From assembly GCA_022446965.1 (NCBI GenBank), contig JAKVBV010000003.1, positions 1 through 64,000 on the forward strand: 64,000 nt of DNA. The letters run 5' to 3'. The notes below the pieces were generated by a model. It had not been told where the DNA came from. It did not search any database and saw only the letters and a list, made by a program, of their open reading frames with translations. Positions 39,523 through 48,315 of this stretch are shown here, piece after piece. The first letter of the stretch is position 1, and each line of letters opens with the position of its first letter. The DNA comes from Phycisphaerales bacterium (lineage in GTDB: Bacteria; Planctomycetota; Phycisphaerae; Phycisphaerales; SM1A02). A program made the position numbers and the translations under genes.

Positions 39523-39620
39523 GGGCTTTCCTCCAGCATTGATCGTAGCCCCAATGGGAGGGGGTGCAAAACGTCCCGGCAGATGGGGTCGAATTCGTGT
39601 CCGATGTGGACGAGAGGGGC

Positions 39621-39660
39621 AAAAAAGACCGCGGGCACCGGCAAAAACCGGTGCCCGCGG
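39621..39660 (-). terminator. Intrinsic terminator after GACC-repeat gene
   Basis: CCGCGGGCACCGG (39629-39641) and CCGGTGCCCGCGG (39648-39660) form a perfect 13-bp stem. On the minus strand it is followed by T6 (39621-39626). Confidence 0.9.
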
Positions 39661-39686
39661 GGGTCAAACCCAGAGGGGTGACTGGA

Positions 39687-42062
39687 TCAGCAACTGCCGA
39701 ACCAGCTGATGACCTGCAGGAGGTCATCCACGTCGACGTCTCCGTCGCCGTCAACGTCGCCGCTACCAGCGCCGCCTCCGAACTGGCTGATGATCACGAG
39801 GATGTCATCGACATCGGCGTCACCATCATTGTCAGCATCGCCAGGACAGTTGTTTTCACACTCGTCCGGGATACCGTCGCCGTTGGAGTCTTCGGACGTG
39901 CCGTTGGCAATATCGCAGACGTCGTTGACGCCGTTCTCATTGCAGTCATCCATGGCCACGTAGCCAGCCTCGATGGACGTGGTCTCGTTGAAGAGCACGC
40001 CATTGGAATCGCGGCCCTGCACGACGCCTTCGAACATCACGATGTCAGTGACATCTTCCACGGTCAGTCGGGCAATGAGCACGCCGTACTGCATCGAGCA
40101 GTCGTCAGCCATGAACGGCTGCGCCGCACCCTGCTCCGCGGTGGGAAGCACGAACCAAGTGCCGTTGTCGGTGGCCATGTCGCCGCCGTCCTCGAACTCG
40201 GTCCAATCGATGCCCACGCTCTGCAGCTCGTTCTCGTCGAACGGGTTGCCGGAGCTGTCCAGCGCGCCAATGGTGACGCGGCTGTCCCATTCCAGATCGG
40301 GGAACTGGGAGTACAGGTTCGGGTTGACGCTGGTCGACTCGGCACCACCAATGAAGTTCTGGTAGAAGTCGCCAGAGCTGGCAAGCATCTTGGTCATGGC
40401 ACCGGTACCAGCGACCGCATCAAGGCGGCCACCTTCACCCGTGATCACGTACATGTCGATCGTGTACGAATCAGGCATGTCGGACACCAGGCCACGGCCG
40501 ACCGTGGTCGAAGCCATCGGATGGCCGTCGTTGCCGCCGCCGTCACATTCGACGTCGTTGCAGCTGCTGCCGTCACCGTTGTAGTCGCCGCCGGCGGCGC
40601 CGCAATCGTCGGCCGTCTGCTCGGAGCAGGCGTCGTCAATACAGCAGGCACCCACGGGTGCACCGGAGCAATCCACATCGTTGCAGCTTGAGCCATCGCC
40701 GTAGTAGTCACCGCCGAAGTCCGTGCAGTCGCTGCCGGACATCGTGGTGCACTGATCGCCGATGCAGCAGGCACCGGTATCGCCACCACTACCGCAATCA
40801 ATATTGCCGCAGTTGGTGCCGTCACCCTGATACTTACCGCCAAGGCTGATGCAGTCGCCGTTGGTCTGCAAGGAGCAGTCCATGCCAATGCAGCAACCGC
40901 CCACGGGGGTGCCGCCACCACTGAACGTGATGTTCAGCGTGCCGGTGCCGGTTGCTGCCTGCCAACCGCCGATGCGGATGTAGTACGTGGACCCTTCGGT
41001 GACGTATTGGTCGCCGATGTAGGACGAGTAGGTCTGACAGCCGTCAAGCGTGGTGTCATCACCATTGCAGGCCACCTGCACGAGACCACCGCAGTCGGCG
41101 CCTTCATACAGCACCAGAGAGGTGTCGTACGAGTTGGCGTCGCAGGTGTCGACGGTCAACGTGCCATCGCCAGTCGCCGTCCAGCGGAACCAACGATCGG
41201 GGCTGGCGGTCCAGTCCAGATAGGTACCTTCGCACTGTGAGTCATCGGGTTCGCCATAGCCACTATCCGTGGCGGTGCTGGTGTCGAACGCAGTCGCGCC
41301 CACACCAACTTCGATGGCGGTGCCGCAGGCATCGCCCGCATCGGCATCGCAAGGGCCGTCGGCACAATCAGTGCCGTCGCCGACGAAGCCGCCGCCGAGT
41401 GCTTCACAATCCGTGATGGTCGACTCCACGCAGTCGGTGCCCAGGCAGCAGGCGCCTTCGGGCTCGCCACCGCAGGGCCAACCCTCGCAGTTGGAGTTAT
41501 CACCAAGATAGGTGCCGCCATCGGCTTCGCAGTCAGCCTGCGTGCCAATGGAACACTCGCCGTCACCTAGGCAACAGCCACCGTAGGGATCGCCGTCGCC
41601 GGCCATCCCTTCAAGGACCAGAGTGCCGGAGAAGTAGTCAGCGGACGAACCTTGTGAGTAGCCATCGGCAAACTGCACGATCCATGCACCGCCGCCTTGC
41701 AGGCCACCGGCGGACAGCGAAAAGGCGTGCGAGTAGGAACCGCTGGACGAGCTGTCCCAACTGCTGGGGAAGTCGCCCGCTGAGGGGTAGCCGAAACTCA
41801 GGTCATAGCCGCCGAATTCAACTGCGGTGCCGTCAGGGGCGACCAGGCCGATGAGTAGATCGCCTGCCCACGTAAAGCCGCCTTCGTTGACGAAGTCGCA
41901 CGTAATGTTGGCCGTATCCAGAATGCCTGTCATCACTACTTCGTAATCAACTTGGTTGCCGCCCGGGCCAGTGACGTCGTACTCGACGCTCACATCGGCA
42001 GCCACCAGCGATCCCAATGCGACCGACGCGAAGCCGGCCGTCGTGATCATTAACTTGTTCAT
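39687..42062 (-). CDS. Large secreted GACC-repeat protein with P-domain-like N-terminus
   Basis: A 791-residue exported protein. GAGGAG precedes ATG at 42062; the signal peptide is MNKLMITTAGFASVALGSLVAA. Residues about 24-155 resemble a proprotein-convertase P-domain (GDLLIGLVAPDGTAVEFGGY). Five GGCC/GACC cysteine modules flank a PPC-like domain (about 245-385). Residues about 505-700 form a further domain (GRGLVSDMPDSYTIDMYVIT...). DCNENGVNDVCDIANG and NGDGIPDECE, planctomycete Ca-binding-type motifs, follow. Two dockerin-like repeats end the protein (GDADNDGDADVDDILVIISQ; GDVDGDGDVDVDDLLQVISW). Transcribed separately from the similar downstream gene, with a terminator between. Confidence 0.92.
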   Translation of the reverse strand: MNKLMITTAGFASVALGSLVAADVSVEYDVTGPGGNQVDYEVVMTGILDTANITCDFVNEGGFTWAGDLLIGLVAPDGTAVEFGGYDLSFGYPSAGDFPSSWDSSSSGSYSHAFSLSAGGLQGGGAWIVQFADGYSQGSSADYFSGTLVLEGMAGDGDPYGGCCLGDGECSIGTQADCEADGGTYLGDNSNCEGWPCGGEPEGACCLGTDCVESTITDCEALGGGFVGDGTDCADGPCDADAGDACGTAIEVGVGATAFDTSTATDSGYGEPDDSQCEGTYLDWTASPDRWFRWTATGDGTLTVDTCDANSYDTSLVLYEGADCGGLVQVACNGDDTTLDGCQTYSSYIGDQYVTEGSTYYIRIGGWQAATGTGTLNITFSGGGTPVGGCCIGMDCSLQTNGDCISLGGKYQGDGTNCGNIDCGSGGDTGACCIGDQCTTMSGSDCTDFGGDYYGDGSSCNDVDCSGAPVGACCIDDACSEQTADDCGAAGGDYNGDGSSCNDVECDGGGNDGHPMASTTVGRGLVSDMPDSYTIDMYVITGEGGRLDAVAGTGAMTKMLASSGDFYQNFIGGAESTSVNPNLYSQFPDLEWDSRVTIGALDSSGNPFDENELQSVGIDWTEFEDGGDMATDNGTWFVLPTAEQGAAQPFMADDCSMQYGVLIARLTVEDVTDIVMFEGVVQGRDSNGVLFNETTSIEAGYVAMDDCNENGVNDVCDIANGTSEDSNGDGIPDECENNCPGDADNDGDADVDDILVIISQFGGGAGSGDVDGDGDVDVDDLLQVISWFGSC

Positions 42063-42330
42063 GTCTACTCCTCGGTAGTGGTTCGTGTGCTGAACCCTGA
42101 GTGTTCAGCCGCCGGCGATTGACGCGTGCTTCAAAACCCACAAACACACGAGCCAAGCATTGCCCGGAGGCATGGTTACGATCGAATGGCTGGGTCCTTC
42201 TCTTCCAGCAACGAGATCGCTGCGTCGCCAACGATTGGCGAACTCCTGATCCTTGTGAATATAGGGCCTTCAGAGGTCTCGGCAAGCACAGATTGGACCC
42301 CAAACCCTCTTTCCCGCTAGTGTTGAGGGC

Positions 42331-43938
42331 ATGCTGCCGAGCCTTATTCAGACCGCCACGACAACCCCCAATCCGTATTGGGAGGTTTTTGGTCGCCTCC
42401 ACCCGCTTTTGCTGCACTTTCCCATCGCCCTGATCGTGATCGGAGCCTGCTGGGCCGTCGTCCTGTGGCTGCTCAGAAAGGACGATGGTGCCAGCACGAT
42501 TCTTCGATTGTGCATCTGGGGCGGCTTCGTCGGGGCCATCGCTGCGGCCTGGGCCGGCTGGACCCTCGCAGACCATCAACAGGATCAAGGGCGGCTGGTG
42601 GATCTCCACCGGTGGTTCTCCGTGGCCGTCGTGTCCACGATGGCCCTGACGGCGGTTTTGGACTGCCTGCGACGATGTGATCGCATGCCATGGGCAGCCG
42701 GTGGGCGTGTGCTGGCCTTGGTGGTGTCGGGCATCCTCGTGATGATTTCGGGCCACTTCGGTGCTGAGATGAAGTGGGGCACTGGTTGGGTGCTTGCACC
42801 CCTGCAAGAGCAGACCGCCCCTGCACCCACTGGCACACCGTCATTGGATGAGGTGCCATCGCCATCGACGGCGGACCAAGAGGCGGATTCTGACACTGCA
42901 CCAGTAACGAGTGACGACGCAGACGCGCAATCGAATGACACACACGATGACTCGGACACGCCTGGCGACACCACGAGCGAAGCGGTGGACGCACCAGCCG
43001 AGGCCACAGCTGCCGCGGTGACCTGGGCGCAGGCCGAGCCGATTCTCGACACGCACTGCGCACGCTGCCATGGACCTGATCGACAAAAGGCGGGCCTGCA
43101 GATCGTGCCGTGGGAAACACTCTTCCCCGACAATACGGCCTTGTGGGTAGTGGCCCCAGGCCAACCCGATGAGAGTTCGCTCTTGCATCGTGTGCAGTTG
43201 CCCGCTGATGACGCTGACATCATGCCGCCCGATGGTCCGCCACTGAGCGCCGAGGACCAGGCCACCCTCGTGGCGTGGGTTAAGGCTGGTGCGCCAGGGC
43301 CTGACGGCGCCACGCCGCCGACCAGCGATGATTCGACCCAATTGGCGCCCGCCGTTGGGGCATCCGTCACATCCAATCCTGCTGCGGCGACGCGCACGGA
43401 TCCGACCTCGGTTGCGCCTGAAGCACACGACACCGCTGCAGCGAACGCGGCCGTCGAGGCATTGCGTGCCCGAGGCATCACGGTGCGTCCCTTGCATGTT
43501 GGATCGCTTTGGCTGGAAGTGAGCCTCGCTCGAGTGCAGCCTGCCGTGACCGATGCGGATCTCGAGTCTCTTGCAGCATTGGCCCCGGTGCTGTGGTCAC
43601 TCGATGCCTCCGGGTCGGCCCTCACCGATGCGGGCATGGCCACGATCAACGGCTGCACGGCATTGCGATCACTTCGACTGGACCACACTGCAGTGGGCGA
43701 TGGCGGTGTGGCGGCCTTGATCAATCTGCAGAATCTTGAAGTGCTCAATCTCTACGCGTCGGGCGTGAATGAGGGCGGCTTGGCTGCGATTGAATCACTC
43801 GCGGCACTCAAGGGGGTCTATCTCGGCGGTACGAAGGTGACACTTGAAGGCCTTGCTCAACTGCGATCAGCTCGGCCGAACGTCGCTGTGCATGGTGACG
43901 CGGCCCTCGCAAGCCCGGATGAGCCAGCCGATGGCTAG
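42331..43938 (+). CDS. DUF2231 membrane / PSCyt1 cytochrome c / LRR fusion
   Basis: A 535-residue inner-membrane protein. Residues about 15-150 contain four hydrophobic helices of the DUF2231 type (LHPLLLHFPIALIVIGACWA, ISGHFGAEMKWG). An acidic low-complexity linker follows (about 160-225). A heme-binding CxxCH domain, DTHCARCHGPDRQKAG, with MPPDGPPLS as likely distal Met, matches planctomycete cytochrome PSCyt1. The C-terminal 140 residues are leucine-rich repeats (LRSLRLDHTAVGDGGVAALI). It probably exposes heme and LRR outside the membrane; electron donor and ligand are unknown. The stop overlaps the next gene's start region. Confidence 0.92.
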   Translation: MLPSLIQTATTTPNPYWEVFGRLHPLLLHFPIALIVIGACWAVVLWLLRKDDGASTILRLCIWGGFVGAIAAAWAGWTLADHQQDQGRLVDLHRWFSVAVVSTMALTAVLDCLRRCDRMPWAAGGRVLALVVSGILVMISGHFGAEMKWGTGWVLAPLQEQTAPAPTGTPSLDEVPSPSTADQEADSDTAPVTSDDADAQSNDTHDDSDTPGDTTSEAVDAPAEATAAAVTWAQAEPILDTHCARCHGPDRQKAGLQIVPWETLFPDNTALWVVAPGQPDESSLLHRVQLPADDADIMPPDGPPLSAEDQATLVAWVKAGAPGPDGATPPTSDDSTQLAPAVGASVTSNPAAATRTDPTSVAPEAHDTAAANAAVEALRARGITVRPLHVGSLWLEVSLARVQPAVTDADLESLAALAPVLWSLDASGSALTDAGMATINGCTALRSLRLDHTAVGDGGVAALINLQNLEVLNLYASGVNEGGLAAIESLAALKGVYLGGTKVTLEGLAQLRSARPNVAVHGDAALASPDEPADG

Positions 43939-44134
43939 GGCCACGCTGATTGTGTTGGCGCTGGTGCTCGCCGGCTGCGAGGTGGGGGAAACGCGGCGTG
44001 TGCAGCCTGAGCGAGGACGTACTGGTCTACGCGATGTCGAAGCATCCCAGCGTGATGTCGATCGCACGCTGCTTGAGTATCGGCGTCAACAGGAGCGTGC
44101 ACGACGCGATGCCCTGTTGGACAGCGACACATGA
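43931..44134 (+). CDS. Small lipoprotein
   Basis: A 67-residue lipoprotein: MARATLIVLALVLAGC carries a lipobox (LAGC) for lipid attachment. The remainder is a charged helix rich in Arg/Glu (VDRTLLEYRRQQERARRDAL). ATG at 43931 overlaps the end of the cytochrome/LRR gene; an in-frame ATG at 43919 is the alternative. Its stop overlaps the YjbQ-family start (ATGA). Confidence 0.72.
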   Translation: MARATLIVLALVLAGCEVGETRRVQPERGRTGLRDVEASQRDVDRTLLEYRRQQERARRDALLDSDT

Positions 44135-44547
44135 GCGTGCCGCTGATCATCGAGACACCCGGCCGCGGGTTGATCGAGGTCACGAGACAGGTGCAAGAGG
44201 CGGTCGCTGACATCGGTATCGACTGTGGTGTGTGCTGCGTGTTCATGCAGCACACCAGCGCCAGTCTCACCATTCAGGAGAATGCCGACCCTTCAGCGCG
44301 GCGTGACCTGGAGGCCTGGTTCGACCGCACGGTGCTGGATGACGATCCGGCCTGGACACATATCACTGAAGGCCCAGACGACATGCCGTCGCACGTGCGG
44401 TCGATGCTCACCGACGTCTCATTGACCATCCCGGTGCTGCATGGGCAGCTGGCATTGGGGACATGGCAAGGGATCTACGTGTGCGAGCATCGTGTACGCC
44501 CGCACCGTCGATCATTGATCGTGATGGTCACGCCGGCGGGTATCTGA
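44131..44547 (+). CDS. yjbQ: YjbQ/UPF0047 family protein
   Basis: A 138-residue protein of the YjbQ family; the E. coli member has weak thiamine phosphate synthase activity. Diagnostic segments are VFMQHTSASLTIQENADPS, TEGPDDMPSHVRSML, and LALGTWQGIYVCEHR with conserved His/Asp/Glu residues. ATG at 44131 overlaps the preceding lipoprotein stop. Length matches the family. Confidence 0.92.
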   Translation: MSVPLIIETPGRGLIEVTRQVQEAVADIGIDCGVCCVFMQHTSASLTIQENADPSARRDLEAWFDRTVLDDDPAWTHITEGPDDMPSHVRSMLTDVSLTIPVLHGQLALGTWQGIYVCEHRVRPHRRSLIVMVTPAGI

Positions 44548-44568
44548 TAGGACTGCGATATCCATACA

Positions 44569-44604
44569 CAGCGAACCGATCCGCCGCGGCGGATCGGTTC
44601 GCTG
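44569..44604. terminator. Bidirectional terminator palindrome
   Basis: A perfect palindrome with 18-nt arms centred at 44586/44587 (CAGCGAACCGATCCGCCG and its complement). It lies between the convergent yjbQ and HTH genes. T-tails are weak on both strands. Confidence 0.75.
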
Positions 44605-44629
44605 GTTCATGTTGATCTGGAGGTGCTTG

Positions 44630-45049
44630 TCAGAGCCGTGCGGCCACGGCCAGCAGCACCTGACGCAGTGCCTTGCGGGTGGTGGTGGGAAGCTCGTCGA
44701 ACTTCTTGATGAGCGGGTCCACCTTGGGGGCGGGCCGTTGACGGCTTGTATCGGGCAGCTTGGCGGCAGCTTCCTTCACCTTCTTGGCCGAGCGGCTGCC
44801 TGCAGCGATGAGGGCGCGAGAGCGACGTCCACGCTCGCACTTGATGCCTGCGTCTTTGAACGCCTTGTTGATGGTGACCAGTGAGCAGCCGAGCTGGGCC
44901 GCAATCTCACCCTGGCTCTTGCCTTCTTCCTTGTACAACCGACGGAGGAGAGACGCATCCTTCCAAAGCTTCTGTCGTCCGGTGCGTTGCTTTGCGGTGG
45001 GGTACTTCTTGATGACGCGGACGCGTCCTGCAGCTTTCTTGCGTGCCAT
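44630..45049 (-). CDS. HTH-domain DNA-binding protein
   Basis: A 139-residue very basic protein. MARKKAAGRVRVIKKYPTAK is followed by a helix-turn-helix: DASLLRRLYKEEGKSQGEIA, then AQLGCSLVTINKAFKDAGI. A Lys/Arg-rich linker and a C-terminal helix (KKFDELPTTTRKALRQVLLA) follow. It resembles short homeodomain-like regulators or resolvase-tail HTHs; target unknown. ATG at 45049 is chosen over longer in-frame starts because the basic N-terminus fits. It lies 41 nt after the thioredoxin-like gene on the same strand. Confidence 0.78.
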   Translation of the reverse strand: MARKKAAGRVRVIKKYPTAKQRTGRQKLWKDASLLRRLYKEEGKSQGEIAAQLGCSLVTINKAFKDAGIKCERGRRSRALIAAGSRSAKKVKEAAAKLPDTSRQRPAPKVDPLIKKFDELPTTTRKALRQVLLAVAARL

Positions 45050-45090
45050 AAATTGAACTCTTGTCTGATTTGTGCCAGATGCGACCAGTA

Positions 45091-45654
45091 TCACTCGGCC
45101 GAGCTCTTCCACTTGATGTTGCACCCCATTGACGGCACCTGATCGTCACACATGGGGGCCCCCGAAACCAAAGCAGCCATGGCTGAGCGGAGATCGACGC
45201 CGGTCACAAGAACATCCGAGCCGGGTCTGGAATCATCCATCTGCCCGCGATACACCAAGGCAAGGCTTGAATCATACAGAAAAAAGTCGGGCGTGCACGC
45301 TGCATTGAAGGCCGCGGCGACCTGTTGTGATTCATCTACGAGGTAGGGAAAGGGCAGCCCGTACTGCTCGCTGAACGCGGCCATCTTGTCCGGGCTGTCA
45401 TCCGGGTACGCGAGAAAGTCATTGCTGTTGATGGCCACGATGCCGATGCCCGAATCTGCATGGTCATGGGCCAATTCGGCGAGTGCCTTGGCCACATGCA
45501 CCACGTAGGGGCAGTGGTTGCACATGAAGATCACGAGGATGCCGGCGGGGCCGGCGCACGACTGGGCAGCGTGCACGGTGCCGGATGGATCCGGTAGCGC
45601 GAAGTCGGGCATGGGTGTGCCCAGCGGGACCATGGTGGACGGTGTTCGTGCCAT
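45091..45654 (-). CDS. Thioredoxin-fold (AhpC/TSA-like) protein
   Basis: A 187-residue redox protein of the redoxin family. MPDFALPDPSGTVHAAQS is the N-terminal strand. ILVIFMCNHCPYVVHVAKAL holds a CxxC pair in the CNHCPYV form typical of this planctomycete/cyanobacterial group. TPDFFLYDSSLALVYRGQMD is the cis-Pro region. There is no obvious signal peptide from ATG at 45654. Substrate is unknown. It is divergent from sucC. Confidence 0.9.
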   Translation of the reverse strand: MARTPSTMVPLGTPMPDFALPDPSGTVHAAQSCAGPAGILVIFMCNHCPYVVHVAKALAELAHDHADSGIGIVAINSNDFLAYPDDSPDKMAAFSEQYGLPFPYLVDESQQVAAAFNAACTPDFFLYDSSLALVYRGQMDDSRPGSDVLVTGVDLRSAMAALVSGAPMCDDQVPSMGCNIKWKSSAE

Positions 45655-45745
45655 CAGCAGGGGAAGAGGATAGGCGAATCCACTGTCCCTCGTGCCTGTG
45701 GCGTCGTGGTACGATGCCCCGCTCGAATTGGAGCCCACACCGACG

Positions 45746-46948
45746 ATGAAGATCCACGAATATCAGGCCCGAGCCCTGCTTAGTGACGGCGGTGTCCCCG
45801 TTCCCGACGGGGCCATGGTTGAAACCGTCGAGGCGGCCAGAGAGACCGCCCAAGCGCTGTTTGATGCGGGGACCTCGATCGTGGTGGTCAAGGCGCAGGT
45901 CCACGCCGGCGGCCGTGGCAAGGCTGGATTCGTCAAGGTGGTGTCGTCGGTCGATGAGGCGGTCGAAGCGGCCACCTTCATGCTGGGCAACACCATGGTG
46001 TCTCCGCAAACGCCGCCTGAAGGCATCGCGGTCACGCAGGTGCTGGTGGCTGCAGGCGTCGATATCGAACGCGAGCTGTACGTGGCCATCACCACGGATC
46101 GCATGCGTCGGACCAACTCGCTGATCGCCTCCGCTGAAGGTGGCGTGGAAATCGAGCAGGTTGCCCATGATCGCCCTGAGGCGATTCTCACCGTACCGCT
46201 GCATCCGCTGGATGGTCTGCGTGCCTGGCAGGCCACTGATCTGGCCTTCAAGCTGGGCCTCACGGGCAAGCAGGTGCGGCAGTTCACGGCAGTGTGCATG
46301 CGTCTGGCCGAGGTGTTCCTGAACACCGACGCCTCGCTGGCGGAGATCAACCCGCTGGTCATCACGCCCGCGAGTGACGCCCATTCGGACGGGCAGGTCG
46401 TGGCGATCGATGCAAAGTTCAACTTCGATGACAACGCGATGTTCCGACAGAAAGCCATTGCCGATTGCTTTGACCCGGCCGCAGAAGATCCCGATGAGTT
46501 GCGGGCCAATCAAGCGGGGCTGTCCTTCGTCTCGCTTGACGGTGATATCGGCTGCCTGGTCAACGGTGCCGGTCTGGCCATGAGCACCATGGACATCATC
46601 AAGTTGCACGGCGGCGAGCCGGCGAACTTCCTTGATGTCGGTGGCGACGCATCGCAGGAAGCGGTCACCGAGGCCTTTCGCATCATCCTCGGCGAGGACG
46701 GCTGCAAGGGCGTGCTCGTGAACATCTTCGGCGGCATCATGCAGTGCGATCGCATCGCCCACGCCATCGTGGCCGCCGCGGAAGAAGTGGGCTTCACAGT
46801 GCCGCTGGTCGTGCGACTGGAAGGCACCAATGTCGAAGCAGCTCGCGTCGTGCTCGACGAGGCCGCAACACGCCTGCCCACGATGATCACCGCCACCGAT
46901 CTGGAAGACGCTGCGGCGAAAGTCTGCCAAGCTGTGGCCACCGTCTGA
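45746..46948 (+). CDS. sucC: Succinate-CoA ligase (ADP-forming) beta subunit
   Basis: A 400-residue beta subunit of the TCA-cycle enzyme interconverting succinyl-CoA and succinate with ATP/GTP synthesis. MKIHEYQARALLSDGGVPVP starts the ATP-grasp domain; VVKAQVHAGGRGKAGFVK binds nucleotide; the flavodoxin-like C-terminal part has GGEPANFLDVGGDA, KGVLVNIFGGIMQCDRIA and LEGTNVEAAR. ATG at 45746 matches the family start. sucD, normally directly downstream, is absent; a DUF418 gene follows instead. Confidence 0.97.
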   Translation: MKIHEYQARALLSDGGVPVPDGAMVETVEAARETAQALFDAGTSIVVVKAQVHAGGRGKAGFVKVVSSVDEAVEAATFMLGNTMVSPQTPPEGIAVTQVLVAAGVDIERELYVAITTDRMRRTNSLIASAEGGVEIEQVAHDRPEAILTVPLHPLDGLRAWQATDLAFKLGLTGKQVRQFTAVCMRLAEVFLNTDASLAEINPLVITPASDAHSDGQVVAIDAKFNFDDNAMFRQKAIADCFDPAAEDPDELRANQAGLSFVSLDGDIGCLVNGAGLAMSTMDIIKLHGGEPANFLDVGGDASQEAVTEAFRIILGEDGCKGVLVNIFGGIMQCDRIAHAIVAAAEEVGFTVPLVVRLEGTNVEAARVVLDEAATRLPTMITATDLEDAAAKVCQAVATV

Positions 46949-47073
46949 CACGCGCAACACGCGAATCTGTTTGATCTTGCCTGCCTCAGCCAACAGCGCA
47001 GAGGCCTGATGCTGCGTTGTGGACAACCTCGCGTCGGCACCGTCTCGTGTGGTGGCGGCGGTACCGTGTCGCC

Positions 47074-48315
47074 GTGGCTGGAAAGGACGTCAGCCTGAAG
47101 CCCCTGCCGGGGCAGGAACGGATTCTCGCCATCGACGTGTTGCGCGGCGTGGCGGTGCTGGGCATTCTTGTGCTCAATATTCGCACGTTCGCCCAGCCGG
47201 GGCTGAGTTACTTCAATCCATCCGTCGCTGGCGTGGAGTCGTCAATCGACACATGGGTCTTCTGGATCGTGCAGTTGCTGGGCGAGCAGAAGTTCATGTC
47301 GATCTTCTCCATGTTGTTCGGGGCCGGCGTGGTGTTGATGGCCGAGCGTGTGCTGGCCAAGGGCGGCGCCGCCAAGGGCATGCACTACCGCCGCATGGGC
47401 TGGCTGTTGCTCATCGGGCTGGTACACGCGTACTTCATCTGGTGGGGTGACATTCTCGTGTCCTATGCCCTGTGCGGCATGATCATCTATCCCCTGTGGC
47501 GGTTGGCCCCTGGCAAGCAGGCTGTGTTGGGTGCAGTGCTGTTGTGCCTGGGCGCAGCACTGTGGGTGGGTATGGGGTGGTCGATGCAATTCATGCCTGC
47601 AGATGAATTCGCGGCGCTCAAACAGAAACTGATCGTGCCAACGGCGGCCATGCTGCAGGACGAAGCCGACATCATGCTCGGTTCGTATCTCGATCAGTTA
47701 CCACACCGCATTGGCGAAGCGATCGGGGCGCAGACCTTCCTGTTTCTCGCCTACACCCTGTGGCGGGTGTGTGGCTTGATGTTGCTAGGCATGGCGTTGT
47801 TCAAGTGGGGCGTGTTGTCCGCACGCCGGTCGGCTGGCTTCTACTGCACACTCATCGTGCTGGGCGGCGCAGCGGGCATTGCCCTGACCAGTTGGACACT
47901 GCAGGCCAATGAGGCTCAAGAGTGGGGCAGCATGGACATCATGTTCAGCAATGCCTGGCCGGCCTATCTCGGCGGCGTCGTCACCGCATTGGCGTGGATC
48001 GGACTCATCATGATGGTGTCTCGTTCGGCCTCCGGCCCATTGGTGCGGATGTTCGCCGCCACAGGCCGCATGGCGCTCACCAACTACATCATGCAGTCGG
48101 TGCTGTGCAGCATCGTGTTCTATGGCTGGGGACTCGGGCTGTACGGCCTGCTCAGTTATGCCGAGCAGTTCATCGTGATCGGCAGCATCTGGGTGGTGCA
48201 GTTGATCTGGTCGACATGGTGGTTGGGCCGATATCGATTCGGCCCGTTGGAATGGGCTTGGCGCTCATTGGTACTCAAGCAGCGTCAGCCCATGGCAAGG
48301 GAGTTGGCTTCATGA
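47074..48315 (+). CDS. DUF418 multi-pass membrane protein
   Basis: A 413-residue inner-membrane protein. GQERILAIDVLRGVAVLGIL is the DUF418 N-terminal signature. Eight or more hydrophobic helices follow (MGWLLLIGLVHAYFIWWGDI, MALTNYIMQSVLCSIVFYGW). The C-terminal FGPLEWAWRSLVLKQRQPM is typical. GTG at 47074 is chosen from family alignment; TTG and GTG codons up to 57 nt upstream are in frame. Function unknown; DUF418 proteins are suspected transporters or acyltransferase relatives. The stop overlaps the next gene (ATGA). Confidence 0.9.
   Translation: MAGKDVSLKPLPGQERILAIDVLRGVAVLGILVLNIRTFAQPGLSYFNPSVAGVESSIDTWVFWIVQLLGEQKFMSIFSMLFGAGVVLMAERVLAKGGAAKGMHYRRMGWLLLIGLVHAYFIWWGDILVSYALCGMIIYPLWRLAPGKQAVLGAVLLCLGAALWVGMGWSMQFMPADEFAALKQKLIVPTAAMLQDEADIMLGSYLDQLPHRIGEAIGAQTFLFLAYTLWRVCGLMLLGMALFKWGVLSARRSAGFYCTLIVLGGAAGIALTSWTLQANEAQEWGSMDIMFSNAWPAYLGGVVTALAWIGLIMMVSRSASGPLVRMFAATGRMALTNYIMQSVLCSIVFYGWGLGLYGLLSYAEQFIVIGSIWVVQLIWSTWWLGRYRFGPLEWAWRSLVLKQRQPMARELAS

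Noticed and set aside
37555-42062. Cysteine-module repeats as a CRISPR or tandem DNA repeat
   Set aside because: Repetition is at protein level with divergent DNA; there are no identical spaced repeats anywhere in the window.
45464-47026. 520-codon minus-strand frame over sucC
   Set aside because: Overlaps the well-supported sucC and part of the thioredoxin-like gene; no family features.
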